From assembly GCA_033961575.1 (NCBI GenBank), contig CM066737.1, positions 52,924,771-52,988,770 of the forward strand: a stretch of DNA of 64,000 nt, written 5' to 3'. The notes beneath the pieces were generated by a model, which did no database searches, was not told the DNA's origin, and saw only the letters and a program-made list of their open reading frames with translations. The stretch is from Aselliscus stoliczkanus. Taxonomy: Eukaryota; Chordata; Mammalia; Chiroptera; Hipposideridae. This document shows, in pieces, positions 1-12,470 of this stretch. Position numbers and translations under genes: made by a program. Positions within the stretch are counted from its first letter, which is position 1. The number at the start of each line of letters is the position of its first letter.

Positions 1-56
1 CTTAACCACTGCGCCACTCGGCCGACCTTCCCCAATAAAATCTTTAAAAAAAAAAA
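1..56 (-). mobile_element. Edge fragment of two adjoining SINE ends
   Basis: Positions 1-26 are the reverse complement of the tRNA-like SINE head (CGAGTGGCGCAGTGGTTAAG). Directly after comes a plus-strand SINE tail, CCTTCCCCAATAAAATCTTT with an A-run. The window edge cuts the structure. Confidence 0.7.
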
Positions 57-435
57 AGTCACCAGTCACCACCCACCACAATAACTAGTACCATTTTTGT
101 GTTATCACCTGATGACAACCAACAGTTTAGCCATTTCCCAAAGCCAAATTTACAAGTAAATCTTCCCCTTAAACATAGAAGCAGCATGTTACAACTAGGA
201 GTCTATCTAATATCTTGAAAAAGTTATTCAACTATATTAAAAATAAAGTGGTGCAAGTAAACTGTGCATAATTCTAATTTCACTAATCAAGACAAATCTT
301 TCCCTCCATTAGTTTATATGGTACAGACGTTCACAAAGCCTTTGAAAGCCCATGTACTACACTCAGGTCATACAGCTTGGTCAATAAACGGTTCGATGAA
401 TCTTCAAGAAATCTTAATATTATTATTATTATTTT

Positions 436-897
436 AAAGATTTTATTGGAATATTGGGGGAAGGGAACAACATTGGGGAATCGGGGAAGGGGAACAGACA
501 AGTTGCTGTCCTTTTGTTCTTCAGTCTAGTTGTGAAGGACGTTGCTTCACTGGTCCATGTTGGTATCATCATTGCACTCTTCCCAGCTGGGCAGATTGTT
601 CACCGGCCTCTGGATGGTCGCTCACCATGGCTATTGGCAGCTCACGGTGGCTCTTGGCAGCCGCTCACACTGGCTGCTGGCCACACACTGTAGCCTATGG
701 CAGCCCACTGCAGCAGGGGCTGCAACCTACACTGTCAATGGCGACTCAGGGCAGCCCAGCTCCAGGTAGAGCTGTTGTTCACCATCTTAGCTGTAGAGGG
801 CAGTGTTACTGGCCCATGTGGGATCTGAACCAGGGCCCTGCTGCTCAGAGTTGGCGTCCCAAGCCAACTCTTAACCAGTGCGCTATTCTGCTGGCCC
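436..897 (-). mobile_element. Long tRNA-derived SINE (about 460 bp), minus orientation
   Basis: Read on the minus strand, it begins GGGCCAGCAGAATAGCGCAC, a tRNA-like head with GGTTCAGATCCC as B box. It continues with CTACAGCTAAGATGGTGAAC, a body of GTGAGCTGCC-type repeats, CACAACTAGACTGAAGAAC and the AATAAAATCTTT tail. Three sibling copies are at 11675-12133, 12471-12930 and 50025-50502. Flanking AAGAAAT-type sequences look like a decayed target-site duplication. Confidence 0.85.
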
Positions 898-1144
898 AAG
901 AAAATATTAAGAACTTAGAGATGTTGGCACATGCAAAATACATGGGATTAATTAACCAAAGAATATTTTCTTAGGAAAATCCTAGGCAACCAAAATTAAA
1001 ATTTTTCCCCCTCTCAGCCTACCGAGAGTAGCCAAATCAACCAAAGTTTGAAGAAAATCAAGTCAAAAATTTTAGCATATTCAAAAATTTTAAAAGCCAA
1101 ATGAGATACTGTATCAGCAAAAATTTTAAAGAACAGTAATACCC

Positions 1145-1330
1145 CAAATTGGGAAAGTTACTTAACCTCTGAATCTTAGTTTCTTCATTCATAAAATGGG
1201 GATAGTGAAAGTAACTCCTCACAGCAGTGCTGCAAGGGTTAAATATGATGTGTATAAAGTGCTTAGCATTTGAACTAGCACATCATAAGCATTCACTACA
1301 CATTCATTATTATTAATATTGTTATTACTG
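1145..1330 (+). mobile_element. MIR SINE remnant
   Basis: The MIR core is recognisable from AAGTTACTTAACCTCTGAAT and CTTCATTCATAAAATGGGGAT through GTGTATAAAGTGCTTAGCA to a closing ATTATTATT run. Confidence 0.8.
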
Positions 1331-1939
1331 CTCGTGAGAGCAGAAATTGGTTCAACTTTTCTGGAGAGCAATTTGGCAATAGGTATTCAAAAGCCTAAAA
1401 AATGGTATATTTCCTTTAAGTTTAAGGTATTCCCTTTTAGGGATTTATCCTAAGCAAATATTCAGAAATAGGGAGCATTTGAGATCGTGCTCTCTGGCGT
1501 ATGTCATTAGTTTGGCTCAAATAAACTCTTATAAAAATGATCTAAAAAAAAAAAGGAAGAAAATAATCAGAAATGGCCAAAGATTTATGTTCAAGGGTTT
1601 TCATATTAAAAGCATTAGATCAAAAATACCTAATAATGGGGACTAGGTTATCTAAAATTATGGTATAACCATTAAGACAAATTATATTGTGTAAAACCAT
1701 GTAGACTAAATATTAAGAGGAGAAACTATTCAAAATATATTGCTAAGTGAAGAAAGCTATACATAACATGTCTTACATTTTTGGAAAAATATATGAGCAC
1801 ACACAAAGGTCATTTATCAAAATGTGAACAGTCTGTCTTGGGCAGTGGGAATTTTGGGGATGTCTTTTATCCCTTGTCCTCTTCTTTATTTTCTGCTATA
1901 CCATCATCACTCCTTCTTACCAAAATTTACTGTACATTT

Positions 1940-2075
1940 ATTGTGTTGGACAGTGTTCTAAGAACTTCAGTCCTATCTCAGTTCATCCTCACAATAACTC
2001 TACGGGTAGACACTACTTTACAGATGAGATTACTGAGGCAAAGAAAGCTTAGGTTCTCTGAGACTAGAACCTAAG
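1940..2075 (-). mobile_element. MIR SINE remnant
   Basis: The reverse MIR core is visible: CATCCTCACAATAACTCTACG, then TACAGATGAGATTACTGAGGC. Confidence 0.7.
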
Positions 2076-4334
2076 TTTTTAAACTCTATTAACTATTTGT
2101 GTGTGTGAAGTACACCACTTATATGTATGTATGTTTCCCAAATAACTGGACAGCAAAGTTTGATTCTAATGACTTCAAAAGAAAAGCCACTGTGCAGACA
2201 GCATCAACCCCTGGGATTCTGTGAAATTGTAGCAAATAGCAAAACTGTCACATTTGAGGATGGGCTCTGCAGTCCCCCATCTGATGACCCATAGTACCCA
2301 CTGAGCTTTCCTGTCCACCTTTAGATCTCAAGAGTCAAATGGAGCAGCAGTTACCATTTCTGCAGTGCAGAAAAGCCAAAGGTTGGTGGAAGGGGAGAGC
2401 TCCATAGGCAACATATTCAGTTATGAGGATTTCAGAACATCTAAGCAACCAAAAAGCTAATGATTTAAGCCAGAAACAAGGAATCCTAACCAGTCAGCAA
2501 TTTTCCACATCAGTTAATCTTATCCAAGTTTTCCAAGCATGTTACTGTTCAGTTGTTTAAAAATGTAATCAGCCTAATATCTCACAGTTGATTGGGATTA
2601 CTGATAAATTCAGATAAATCAATCAGTAGAAAACTAAGTTGTTCTTCCCCTCCTGTCTCCCAATATAACCTCAGGTTCCGGTGGGTTAACACAAGGAAAA
2701 ATTGTATTTTTCTTTGTATTTTTCCTAGAAGTGTAGGAAAGGCATTTAATAACCACAGTTCTCTAAGGGGACAAAAAACAAAACAAAACAAAACAAAAAA
2801 AACCCGGTAAATGAAAATCATTCTTGTCCCCTAGCTATAATGCCACTTGCAAAGTCTGGTCCTATTTTGTCTTCTTTAGTACAGCCCATGAGTCATAATG
2901 GTGAAGTCAAAGCTGAAGTCGGCAGCTTGGCTAGCCTCTTTCCACTAAGGTATTGCCTGGATACGGATGGCACCAGTGTTTGCATTATGGCTTGCATCAC
3001 AACCAGCAGCACAATCAAGCATTCAAAAGGAAACTGTCCACTATTGATGAGTGTTGTTTTTTTTAATCAGCAGTGTCTAAAAAGTATAATGGGAGTTAAA
3101 TTTTGGTAATAAGTTTAAAGAAAGAAAAATGGAAATAAAAGCATTTATGAAAACATGTTCAAAGCATTAAGTTTGGTGTAAACTTTCCCCCTTCACAGAT
3201 GAGTGTATCTGTAAGATTGTGAGCACTGCTCTGATTTGATCAACAGGGTAATAACAAAACACAAAGGAGGCCTATCAGAGCCAACAGATTCCATGTTTAG
3301 GTGGAAGGGGTATTTAAACGCTCAGAAAACGAAGTTATCTCTAAAATGGCCTCAAGGTGCAGGAAGAGGGTGGAAGTGGGGCGGGGAGGAAGCAAGTTTA
3401 ATTAGCAAGGCAATGAAAAAAAATTGAGCCGCAACGTACTGTGCGATCCAGGTCTTTCACTCTATTATCTTTCCTCAATTATCTTAACATTCAAAACTGT
3501 TTCCTAAATTTCCCACCCAGCACTAAGAGAAGTAGACAAGTTCAGGACAGACTTAGCTAAAAAATGTTTTTGTATTATCTGTACTAGTAGTTGCACTGGG
3601 GAAGGTCAATGATTCCAGGATTAAAGTTCCCTACGATTTTCTGGATGGCTCATGCTGAGATGCTGGCAATCAGGATGCAGAGTTAATGCATCACACTACC
3701 TGATCAACTAGATTTAACGTAAGTATGGCTCCAAGTCTAAGATTCTGAAGATGTGAAAAGCCAACGCTCGCCAATCTAAGGAAGTGCTCAGTAATACTTT
3801 TGGCGCCCTCAGTACATGTTCAATTCCCTCAAAACCAAACCTAATTTCGAATAGAAAAGCTGCTTCTTAGATTCCAGAAGAAACACCCAGAGGGCTGAGT
3901 ACACCGTACGTTCTCCCTTGCAAGCTGGTCCAAAAGCTGAAGCGGCACCTGTCCAGCCGCTGGGGTGGCTCAAAAGTGAAGCCACAAAGCCACGTGTCCC
4001 CACAGCCAAGGCTAAGCGTCCTTCCCCTCCCGTCGCTCTAGGCAGCCAAGATCCCTAGGCTGGGTCCTCCAGCCCTTGCCTTCAAACCCAGAAGCTTCGC
4101 CTCAAGCTCCATCTTGACTCCAACACTCAGCACCGTGAGAACCAATGTGACCCTTCCGCGAGAGGTAAAATAACGGAAACAGCCGGTAGAGCATGCTCCC
4201 CAGCACTGCCCCTTCCCCCACACCCGGTCCCCCAGAACTCTCGCGGCGGTCCCATCCCCCTACCCTCTGCCGCCCAATCGTCGCCCCCGCCGCCAGGGCA
4301 GGTGAGGCCGGTCGCAGTCCCAGCTTCGCCCTTA

Positions 4335-4466
<132 letters not shown>

Positions 4467-4559
4467 TTACCCTAGGCACTCTTTGCCCAGTGATCACTGC
4501 TGCTGCTGAGACGCAAACCGAGGTCGCCTCAGAGACTCAATATTAACTGCTTCGCGTTG

Positions 4560-4571
4560 CTATTCCGCCAT
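4560..4571 (-). other. Possible four-codon upstream ORF in PRPS1 5'UTR
   Basis: The ATG inside the YY1 element is followed in frame by GCG GAA TAG, giving Met-Ala-Glu-stop. It would be translated only if transcription starts upstream of it. It ends about 100 bases before the PRPS1 start codon, so reinitiation would be possible. Confidence 0.35.
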
Positions 4572-4574
4572 CTT
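4565..4574 (-). promoter_or_regulatory. YY1-type element at the inferred PRPS1 start site
   Basis: The minus strand reads AAGATGGCGG, the core of YY1 sites that often sit at or just after the transcription start of housekeeping genes. It lies about 110 bases before the PRPS1 ATG and just downstream of a GC box. Confidence 0.6.
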
Positions 4575-4959
4575 ACATTCCCGCCCCGCGCGCGGCTCTA
4601 AATTGCTCAGCGCCAGGGAGGCGGTGCCACCAGGCAAGTCCACACCCCGCCTGCGCCAATTAGCTGAGGGGCAGCACGGGGCGGGTCTTTATCTTTTGCC
4701 TGCCTCCTACACTCTCAGGTACTGGCTGGAAGCCATGAAGGGGGCGAGGCTAATAGCCCCGCCCCCCGTAGCTAGGCAGCCGGGGAGAGCTGGCTAAAGA
4801 GCGCCCCAGAGATCTGCGCTTGACTAAAGGTGGAGGGATGATGGTGACGCGTTGGACCAGATCGTTCGGCAAGCAGGAAACCAGCCACAGTTTCGTTTTT
4901 TTTTTCTTCAGCGCCCGAAAGTAAGTCTACCTCTGGTTTAGCTTCTTTTAAGAAAATCT

Positions 4960-5064
4960 ATGTAATGCAATATGTAGATTATGTATTATTGAAATGTATA
5001 CCTGAAACCTATATAATTTAATAACCAGTGTCACCCTAATAATTGAATAATAAATAAATAAAAT
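4960..5064 (+). mobile_element. LINE-1 3' end fragment
   Basis: The motif TACCTGAAACCTATATAA, then CAGTGTCACCCTAATAATTG and an AATAAATAAATAAAA tail match the 3' end also seen at 43008-43076. Confidence 0.65.
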
Positions 5065-5730
5065 CTGTTTATCAAGATGGCAGCCACAGTTCGTCAGAAT
5101 GAAGGGGAGATGTCTGAACATGAGTTTGCATGTTTCTGGACATGAATGACTTTTATTTCTGTATAAGGACTTGGTTGAATTAAAGCACGTTTCCATCACA
5201 GAGACACCCAGAGCACAGGTGCATCCAAAGGGTTTGTTTGCACTTTGCAATTGCACAGCCGCTCTTGTGCCTGGATGGCAAGTCCCATGGGGAAAGTGAT
5301 AAGGTATACCGCCTGCATCATCCAGACACTGCAAGAGAAAGCTGTGTTTTATTTCTAACGCTGGGGCCAAGTTTGTTCAAACAACTGAAGGAGTATGGAT
5401 TTTTCAAATTTTCTGGGCAATAAAGGTCTGATTTATCTAACCCTTGGAAAGGAAAGAAAACCTAGCATACTTATGGGACTCTGGATAAAGAGCCTTGACT
5501 GAATCAGAAAACCTGTTTTTTGGTCCTATCTGCCTCATGTGAGCCTCAGCAGCAGCATCTGCTTATTGCTAATGTGGCCTTTTGCCCCATGCTTTATTAT
5601 TTTTATGTTGATACTTGCTAATTGGACCAAAGAGAGCTTTTATTCTTACACCAAATTTTTGTTAGGTATATTCCAACATGGGTTAGAAGAGAGAAATCAT
5701 ACAATTTTAGCATCAAAAATCATAGTTTTA

Positions 5731-5832
5731 GGGCCAGCTAAGTGGTGCAGTGGTTAAGCGCTGGCTTGGGACGCCAGTGGCCCCGGTTCGGTCCCACATG
5801 TGAGGGCCAGTGACACTGCTCTCAAAAAAAAC
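5731..5832 (+). mobile_element. Short tRNA-derived SINE (about 100 bp)
   Basis: It has a tRNA-like head with TGGTTAAGCGCTGGCTTGGG and B box GGTTCGGTCCC, a terminal hairpin (5802-5823) and an A-tail. The flanking repeats AATCATAGTTTTAG and AATCATACAGTTTTAG look like a target-site duplication. Confidence 0.85.
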
Positions 5833-5904
5833 AATCATACAGTTTTAGAATCATACAAATTTACTTACGACTGCTCATAATTACAAACTGTGAAAAGAGA
5901 AGAG

Positions 5905-6035
5905 ACTTCAGAAATCATCTGGCCTACTAGCTTCATTTTACATATGGTGAAGCTGAGACCCAGAAATGGGAAGGGATTTGTTCAGGTGGCAAGGGCAGAA
6001 TACTCAAAGCAACATCCTATCATTCTCTTCCTGCC
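5905..6035 (-). mobile_element. MIR SINE remnant
   Basis: The MIR core on the reverse strand is recognised by TTCATTTTACATATGGTGAAG and GACCCAGAAATGGGAAGGGA. Confidence 0.65.
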
Positions 6036-6259
6036 ATTTTCAGTAGTGTCCATGGAGGACCTCTCCTTTTGACGTATTTTCATACTTTCACAAGTTCAGA
6101 AATTTAATGTAGGCCCAAATGTATAGGAATACTTGGAGAAGGAAGTAAACTCCAAGACAAAATATTAGTGGTCCTCCATCGCAGTTCTGTGTGCTTTATT
6201 GCATAAAAGACAGAGTGCTAGGCATGGAGAGGACTATAAAGTATTTGTCCCCAAGGAAT

Positions 6260-6560
6260 TTGTTTCAGTGAAGATTTATTGAGTATTTTTTATGGGCCAG
6301 GCCAGGTTCTGGGCACTGAGAACACAGCAGTAAACAATCAAAAACCCCTCATGGAGTTTACATTCTGAAACAACTAACATGTAAAAAAAGAAAACATGTA
6401 ATATGTCAAATGGTATTAAATGCTATGGAGAAACACCAGGCAAGGAAGTGGGATAATGTGCCATGCTGGTAGTAGAGGGGAGAAAGAGTATAATTTTAAG
6501 TAGGGTAGTAAGAGAAGGCATATCTGTGAAGGTAACATTGTAACAAAGACCTGAAGGAGA
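6260..6560 (+). mobile_element. Old interspersed repeat, family not assigned
   Basis: The order TTATTGAGTATTTTTTATG, GGTTCTGGGCACTGAGAACA, CATGGAGTTTACATTCTG, AATGCTATGGAGAAA, GACCTGAAGGAGATAAAGGA is a common mammalian repeat. The same family appears at about 62965-63800, and a later part (GGAGGGCTTTGAATGCC) may continue near 7745. Confidence 0.6.
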
Positions 6561-7334
6561 TAAAGGAATGAGCCATCAGATTATCTAATTAGACTATCTA
6601 ATAATCAACTCATTAGATTAAAACTAAAATGTCCCCTTAGGGCAAATACTAGGTAATCTGATCACCAAATTCCAGAATGTAAATGTATATACAAATAATG
6701 GTGTTACCCTTGTTCCTTTTTCCTTTCTGGAATGGTAACCAATATCAGGGCATGGGGGAGGGACTTACCCTTTAGGGGCAGGTGGGCCTTAGACAATATC
6801 TACAGTAAGTAGTCCTGAGGAGAAAGTTTAAAGGAGACATGAATTAAAATAATTGAGAAAAAAATGCCCTCAGACCTTTAAGGATAGATGAATGAAGACA
6901 AATTAAATCATCAGAAAATGGACAATGTGTATGGGATCCTAAGAGGTGATGATTTGAAAGGAGTGTGGCTGAGTTATATGTAAATGGTGGTGGCTTCTGT
7001 AAGTTTGATATAATTGAAAAGAAACATGCTGAGATCCTTCCATATGCCAGAACTTCTGGAGGGTGAGCACACAGGGAATGATTACATAATATACAATTCT
7101 TTCGCCCTATCAGGCAATACAGGTACATACAAAGTTAAATATGGGGGTGTGAGAAATGCAATCACACTGATAGGATTTGGGAAGGGTCCTGCAGGAAATG
7201 AGCCTCAGATTGCAACCTGGGATAGAGAGCTGAGAGAATTTTAACAAAGCCTGGAGGCAGGCAAATGTGGGGAGAGGTGAGGTGAGGGAAGGTGTGTTGA
7301 GAGCTCAGACAGGACAGGCAACTAACGAGAAGCC

Positions 7335-7735
7335 TATGGAGGTCAATCTTATGTGTCAACTTGACTAGGCTGTGGTCTCAGTTATTGAATCAAACATTAA
7401 TCTAGGTATTTCTGTGAAGAAATTTTGTAGATGTGATTAACATTCATAATGGTTGTCTTTATGCAAAGATTTCCCTAGACAGTTTGGTTTGGATCTGATT
7501 CAACTGGCTGGAAGGTCTTATGAGCTGAACTTAAGTTTCCCTGAGGAAGAAGGAATTCTACTTGTGGACTGCAGTTTCAGCTGTTGTCTGATAATTCCAG
7601 CCTGCCCTTCCTGATCGCCTGTCCCATGGATTTCAGACTTCTGAGCCAACCTCCACAATGGTGTAAGCCAATTTCTTACAATGAATCTCTTAATATACAT
7701 AATGGGGTTTCTGTGGTTGACCCTGACCCATACAA
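7335..7735 (+). mobile_element. Old interspersed MER-type repeat, subfamily not assigned
   Basis: Conserved blocks run from TATGTGTCAACTTGACTAGG through TTTCTGTGAAGAAATTTTG and GAGCCAACCTCCACAATGG to GTGGTTGACCCTGACCCATA, a known mammalian repeat. I cannot name the subfamily from memory. Confidence 0.6.
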
Positions 7736-8809
7736 AACCAGATTGTGGAGGGCTTTGAATGCCAGTTTCAGGGTGCTGAGAGGAAAGGCTGCAGTCCTGA
7801 TGAGGGAAAATCTGGTCCTTAAGCTAGAGAGAAAGGGAATGGGAAATTATTTTGCATAAATTATTTTGTTCTAGAAAAGGCTGAAGAATGCCCTCTTGCC
7901 TATATTTCATATTTCCAATTAATTCCAAAGCTCAGGGCCACTGGAACAATTTTATAAACACCCTTCCCATTGGAAGGACACCCTTAATCACCCTGCCCCA
8001 TAGGGAAGGTCTGATTTTGCCTCCTTCTGAGATTCCAGGCATTATAGGAGATTCTAAATCCATCCATTTGTCAGTTGTTGCTTCTGTAGGCATTTCTTGG
8101 ACAGCAATTATGGGCAAAGTACAGTGCTCAGCCTTCAGAGTACAGAAATAAATAAAACCAGCCCTTTTCCTCAGAAAGTTTTATAGACTTGTAAATGATA
8201 TTATAACAGCAGAGAAAAAGAAGTCTTCGTTCTCTCCTCCCACACCTTGCAGGACTAGAAATAAGTAGCTGCAGCAAAATCTCCCTTTGCTGGGCCTGCC
8301 ACTTCAGTCCCAGGGCACTGGGTTACTAATAGCATCATCTTTGAGCAGTTGGGTCTCCTTGTCACCTTCAAGCAAACTTTCCTGCACCTTCTGGCTATTA
8401 GCATTTCTTTCAAAATATTTTCTCTTTTCTATCTCCTACCTATGTTCCGATTTTCCCCTCTGCACTCTTGTGTGACCTGTCCTCATTGTTCATATCTCTG
8501 TCCTCACTTTTTTAGCCAATAAGGAGTTCTGTGCCAAGGTGATGGTCAGTGGGTGTCTCACTTTTGTACGTACACCAAAGGGTTTTCAAAGGCCAGAAAG
8601 GGCATCACATTTGTAGACTGCCTGATGTGCTGCAGCCCATGCTGAGCTTACCAGCTCAGAAGTCGGCCCTCCCATCTGGACTCCCAAATTCTCCTTTTCT
8701 GTCTTCAGCGAGCATGCAAGCTCTGTGGGGGTAGAGACCAAGCATCTCCCACAGCCCCTAGCACAGACCCAGCCTTGGGGTGGATGCATTTTAAATGCTT
8801 AAGGATTTG

Positions 8810-8938
8810 GGGCCGGCCCAGTGGCGTGGTGGTTGGGAGCTGGCTTGGGACGCCAGCAGCCCCGGTTCGGATCCCACATGTAAGGGCCAGTGACACTGCC
8901 CTCTAAAAAAAAAATTAAAATTATTTTAAAAAAAAGAA
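8810..8938 (+). mobile_element. Short tRNA-derived SINE with 19-bp target-site duplication
   Basis: The element starts GGGCCGGCCCAGTGGCGTGG and ends in an A-rich tail. A perfect duplication TTAAATGCTTAAGGATTTG flanks it at 8791-8809 and 8939-8957, which fixes the borders and shows L1-type retroposition. Confidence 0.95.
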
Positions 8939-9499
8939 TTAAATGCTTAAGGATTTGAATTGAAAATCTGGATTGACACCAAAGATAAATTAGGTGACTC
9001 CTAATGGCTTTTCAAAAGGATTCAACATAGGATTCCTTTGAAAGATTAAAGGACACATAAGTAAGCCATGGTTTTATTAACATAACTCTGTCTTAAAACA
9101 AGATTTATCTCATAAAGCAAAGTTTGCTTGTTTTACCTTAGGGAGGATTTAGCTGGATAATTTGGATATGTTTTACTCTCCTAGGGTTCCGGTGAGTTGG
9201 TTTCCTGTGGATGTATGTATGTTTTATTATACAAGGTTGGTATCCCAGGGGCATAGAATCATCTAGAGATTTAAGAGATGGGAGATTTCAGCCCTCTTGA
9301 CAGAAGGGGATTTGATGAAAATGCATGGCCAATTGGTCTCTGTGGTTTGTTGTGGAGTTTAACTTTTATAAGCCAGGGAGTTCTCTCAGTTTAATTACTG
9401 ACTGGGGAAAGTTTGGGTGATGCTAGAAGTACTTGCCTTTGTTTAAAAAATCCTTAAGTGGAAGAATATGTGCTTTTTAAAAGCTAGTAGGCCCTCTAG

Positions 9500-9620
9500 T
9501 TGAACACAGTCACTTTATATAGCAAGGATCTGATACTCAGAGAGGGGAAGTGAATGCCCAAGGTCACACAGCTAGCTCTTGGATGAGCTGCAAGCAGAAC
9601 CAAAGTCTACTGGCTCCTGG
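9500..9620 (-). mobile_element. MIR SINE remnant
   Basis: The motif ACTCAGAGAGGGGAAGTGAA followed by CCCAAGGTCACACAGCTAGC is the reverse MIR core. Confidence 0.7.
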
Positions 9621-11119
9621 TGGATTGCTCCTGCTTGCTGCCCAGTTACAGAGCCAAGCTAGCATGGGCACAGGGCTGCAGAAACTGCAAGTGAAATCAA
9701 AGACTCTTCCATTGTTCAGCAGTGGGGAAATCTGTCCATTTTCTATTTGGTTCTTTGAATGTTTGCAAGTCCCTAGAGGCATTGTACATTCCTGTTGTTC
9801 CAGATTAGGCAAGAGGCAGGAATGCTTGTCCTTGCTCTCCTTTTCCTACCAATTCCTCTGTCATTGGTGGCCAAAAGTCCTGCCATTGCCATATATCTTT
9901 TTTCCCCTATGAATCATAATAGAAAGCAGGAATTATAGTTACTTCCAAGTAACCGTAAACAGCTTGCCCATGTTGCAAATTTATCCTCAAATTTATATGA
10001 AGTAGGGACAGGCACGCTGAGGGATTAAGTGATTAGGGTTCTAGAGAAGGCAAAGAGAACACATTACCTCAATGACTTGGACACTCCCCACTGTCATAAT
10101 CCCATAATTGAGAGAAGGGATTTCCACCAGCCAAGGTCACACAGCATGTATACCAATTAAAAGATGCGATTCATTGCATTCTATATTGGATATGACTATA
10201 TCTAACTTTCCAGGAAGCCCTTAGCTGCAGCACAAACTGCTTTATTTGGTAATCAGAAAGCTCAAACCTAACATATGTCCATATTATCAGTCAGTTTTTG
10301 CTTGTGGAGAGGAAGAGGTCATTTTGAAGGGTGGGCAGTCCTCGAGGGTTGTCACCATGTAGGGCATTGAGAAGCCAGAGGAATACATGGGGAACCAGGA
10401 TGTCCTGGTGAGAAAGGGATAGGAAAGGCAACCAGGGGTTGGGAACCAAAGCCAACTTTGCCTTTCAAGCCATTCTGCCACCATCCTGGGAGCTGAACCA
10501 CCCCTCCCCCTAGGGTCCTTGAAAATGATTTCTCCTGCTGCCCTGGGCCTGCTGCCATGGGTTGGCAAACTGCTAGTGTGGGAGTGGGATGTATGGGAAC
10601 TAAACACTGGGCACAGTGGATGGAACTTGAAGCTGTAATTGGGAAGCTGGCTGGTTTTGGAGTTCAAAGCCCTTTCCTAAGAGCTAAGCCTAAATGTTGA
10701 AGAAATACCTGAAGTTCAAGCCTCCTTCAATTATAGCTGCTTCCAGCAAGAATGATGAGAATGAAGCAAGGAGAGGAGGGTATCAGAGAATCAAGTCAGG
10801 ATATTGGCTAAAGGCTAAGAAGAGCCTTGGGTCCACCTGAGTATGTTCACCCCAGGATGGGGGTTGTCCACTGATATAGCAGGCAGGCTTCCCAAATTCA
10901 AAAGACAGGCTTGCGGAGGAAGAGATCTTGCATATGCCTTCTGAAGGGAAGTGACCAGAAGGTGGTTTTGACTGAGAACAATCGATATTTGAAGAAAACA
11001 GGCCTCCAACCTTCCATTTCCAGGTTCCTGCTGCAAGCTTCATTAGTTTCTGTGGACCAGCTGCAAATGGGGCAGTTCGATTTGTAGTTGTTAAGCTTGT
11101 ACAGCTAGGACTCAAAATT

Positions 11120-11290
11120 TTTATAGCTGCCTTTCCAACACCGCCTCATTAATCCTCAGTACTACAGAGGGAGCCAGAGACACAGTCATCTTCATTTTCG
11201 AGAAGAGGCCCAAAGAGGTGAAATGACTTGTACCCCATCATATGGCAAGGCAGTGGCTGGGCTGAAAATAGAACTGAGCCCTTATTCTGG
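11120..11290 (-). mobile_element. MIR SINE remnant
   Basis: The decayed reverse MIR core shows GAAGAGGCCCAAAGAGGTGA and AATGACTTGTACCCCATCAT. Confidence 0.55.
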
Positions 11291-11674
11291 GGGGAACTGC
11301 TCATCCTAGCCCACATGGTCTCTCTACTTTGCTTCTCATTACAGATGCAGAAATCTCCAGCTTGGAGAGAATCTGGCTCCCTCAGGCTGTGGCCAGGGCT
11401 GACCCTTTGCCAAAGTGTGTAACAGGCCACAGTGGGGTGGGGAGGGGTTAAAGCCTTTGCTAACTAACACTGCCCCATCTCCTGGCATTCTTTCCAGGCA
11501 CCCCATCATGTCAGTTCTCCTATATATCCATGAAGAAGTGCCTGACCTCCACCTGTGCCCAGAGCCATGGAAGTAGGCCAGTCCTGGATGTCCTCTGCTT
11601 GGGACCCATGTCACCAGTTAGCTCACCCAATACACCCTGAGCATGTCCCACATTTCCACCAAAACATGACTGGT

Positions 11675-12133
11675 GGTTGGGCTGGCGAGTGGTGCATTGG
11701 TTAAAAATTGGCTTGGGAGAGCAAGCTCTGAGCAGCAGGGCAGCAGGTTCTGATCCCTCATGGGCCAGTGATACTATGCCCTCTAAAGCTAGGATGGTGA
11801 ACAACAGCTTGACCTGGAGCTGGGCTGCCGGGAGTCACCAAAGATCGCATAGGCTGCAATGGGGCTGCAGTGGGCTGCCAAAAGCTACCGTGAGTAGCCG
11901 GCAGCCGGCGTGAGCTGCCAAGAGCTGCTGTGAGCCGCTGTCCAATGACAGGCGACCGATCTGCCTCACCTGAGAAGAGTGCAATGATAATCCCAACATG
12001 GGCCAGTGAAGCAACGTCCCCCACAATTAGACTGAAGAACAAAAGGACAGCAATTTTTCTGTTCCCCTTCCCCAATTCTCCAACGCTTTCCCTTCCCACA
12101 ATAAAATCTTAAAAAGCAAAACAAAACAAAAAA
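11675..12133 (+). mobile_element. Long tRNA-derived SINE, plus orientation
   Basis: The tRNA-like head is followed by a TAGGATGGTGAACAACAG segment, repeated CGTGAGCTGCC units, CACAATTAGACTGAAGAAC and the AATAAAATCTT tail. The flanking sequences AACATGACTGGT (11663-11674) and AACATGTCTGGT (12134-12145) are its target-site duplication. It forms an inverted pair with the copy at 12471-12930. Confidence 0.9.
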
Positions 12134-12470
12134 AACATGTCTGGTTACCACCAGAGGAGAGTGAACCTGGGCGCTGGGAGGTGTGTTTGGGAATTTAGCC
12201 AGAAGTATCAAACACGAGTCTCAAGTGTCTTTGAAATGATATGTATTATTTACAAGGCATGAAACTTCTGCATTCCTCTTTATACTTTTACATAAAAAAA
12301 TTTAATGTATCACCCACATATTTTCCTCCCAAATTTTTGAAAATAATGCAAATGCATCTGGAGTATAGGAAACATCATAACTGCATTTTTGTGTCTGCTG
12401 GCGCAGAGTCACATTCCCTGGGAGACTTTGATTCCAGTTTCAGAAGCATGTGGTAAGGGCCCATAATTTT

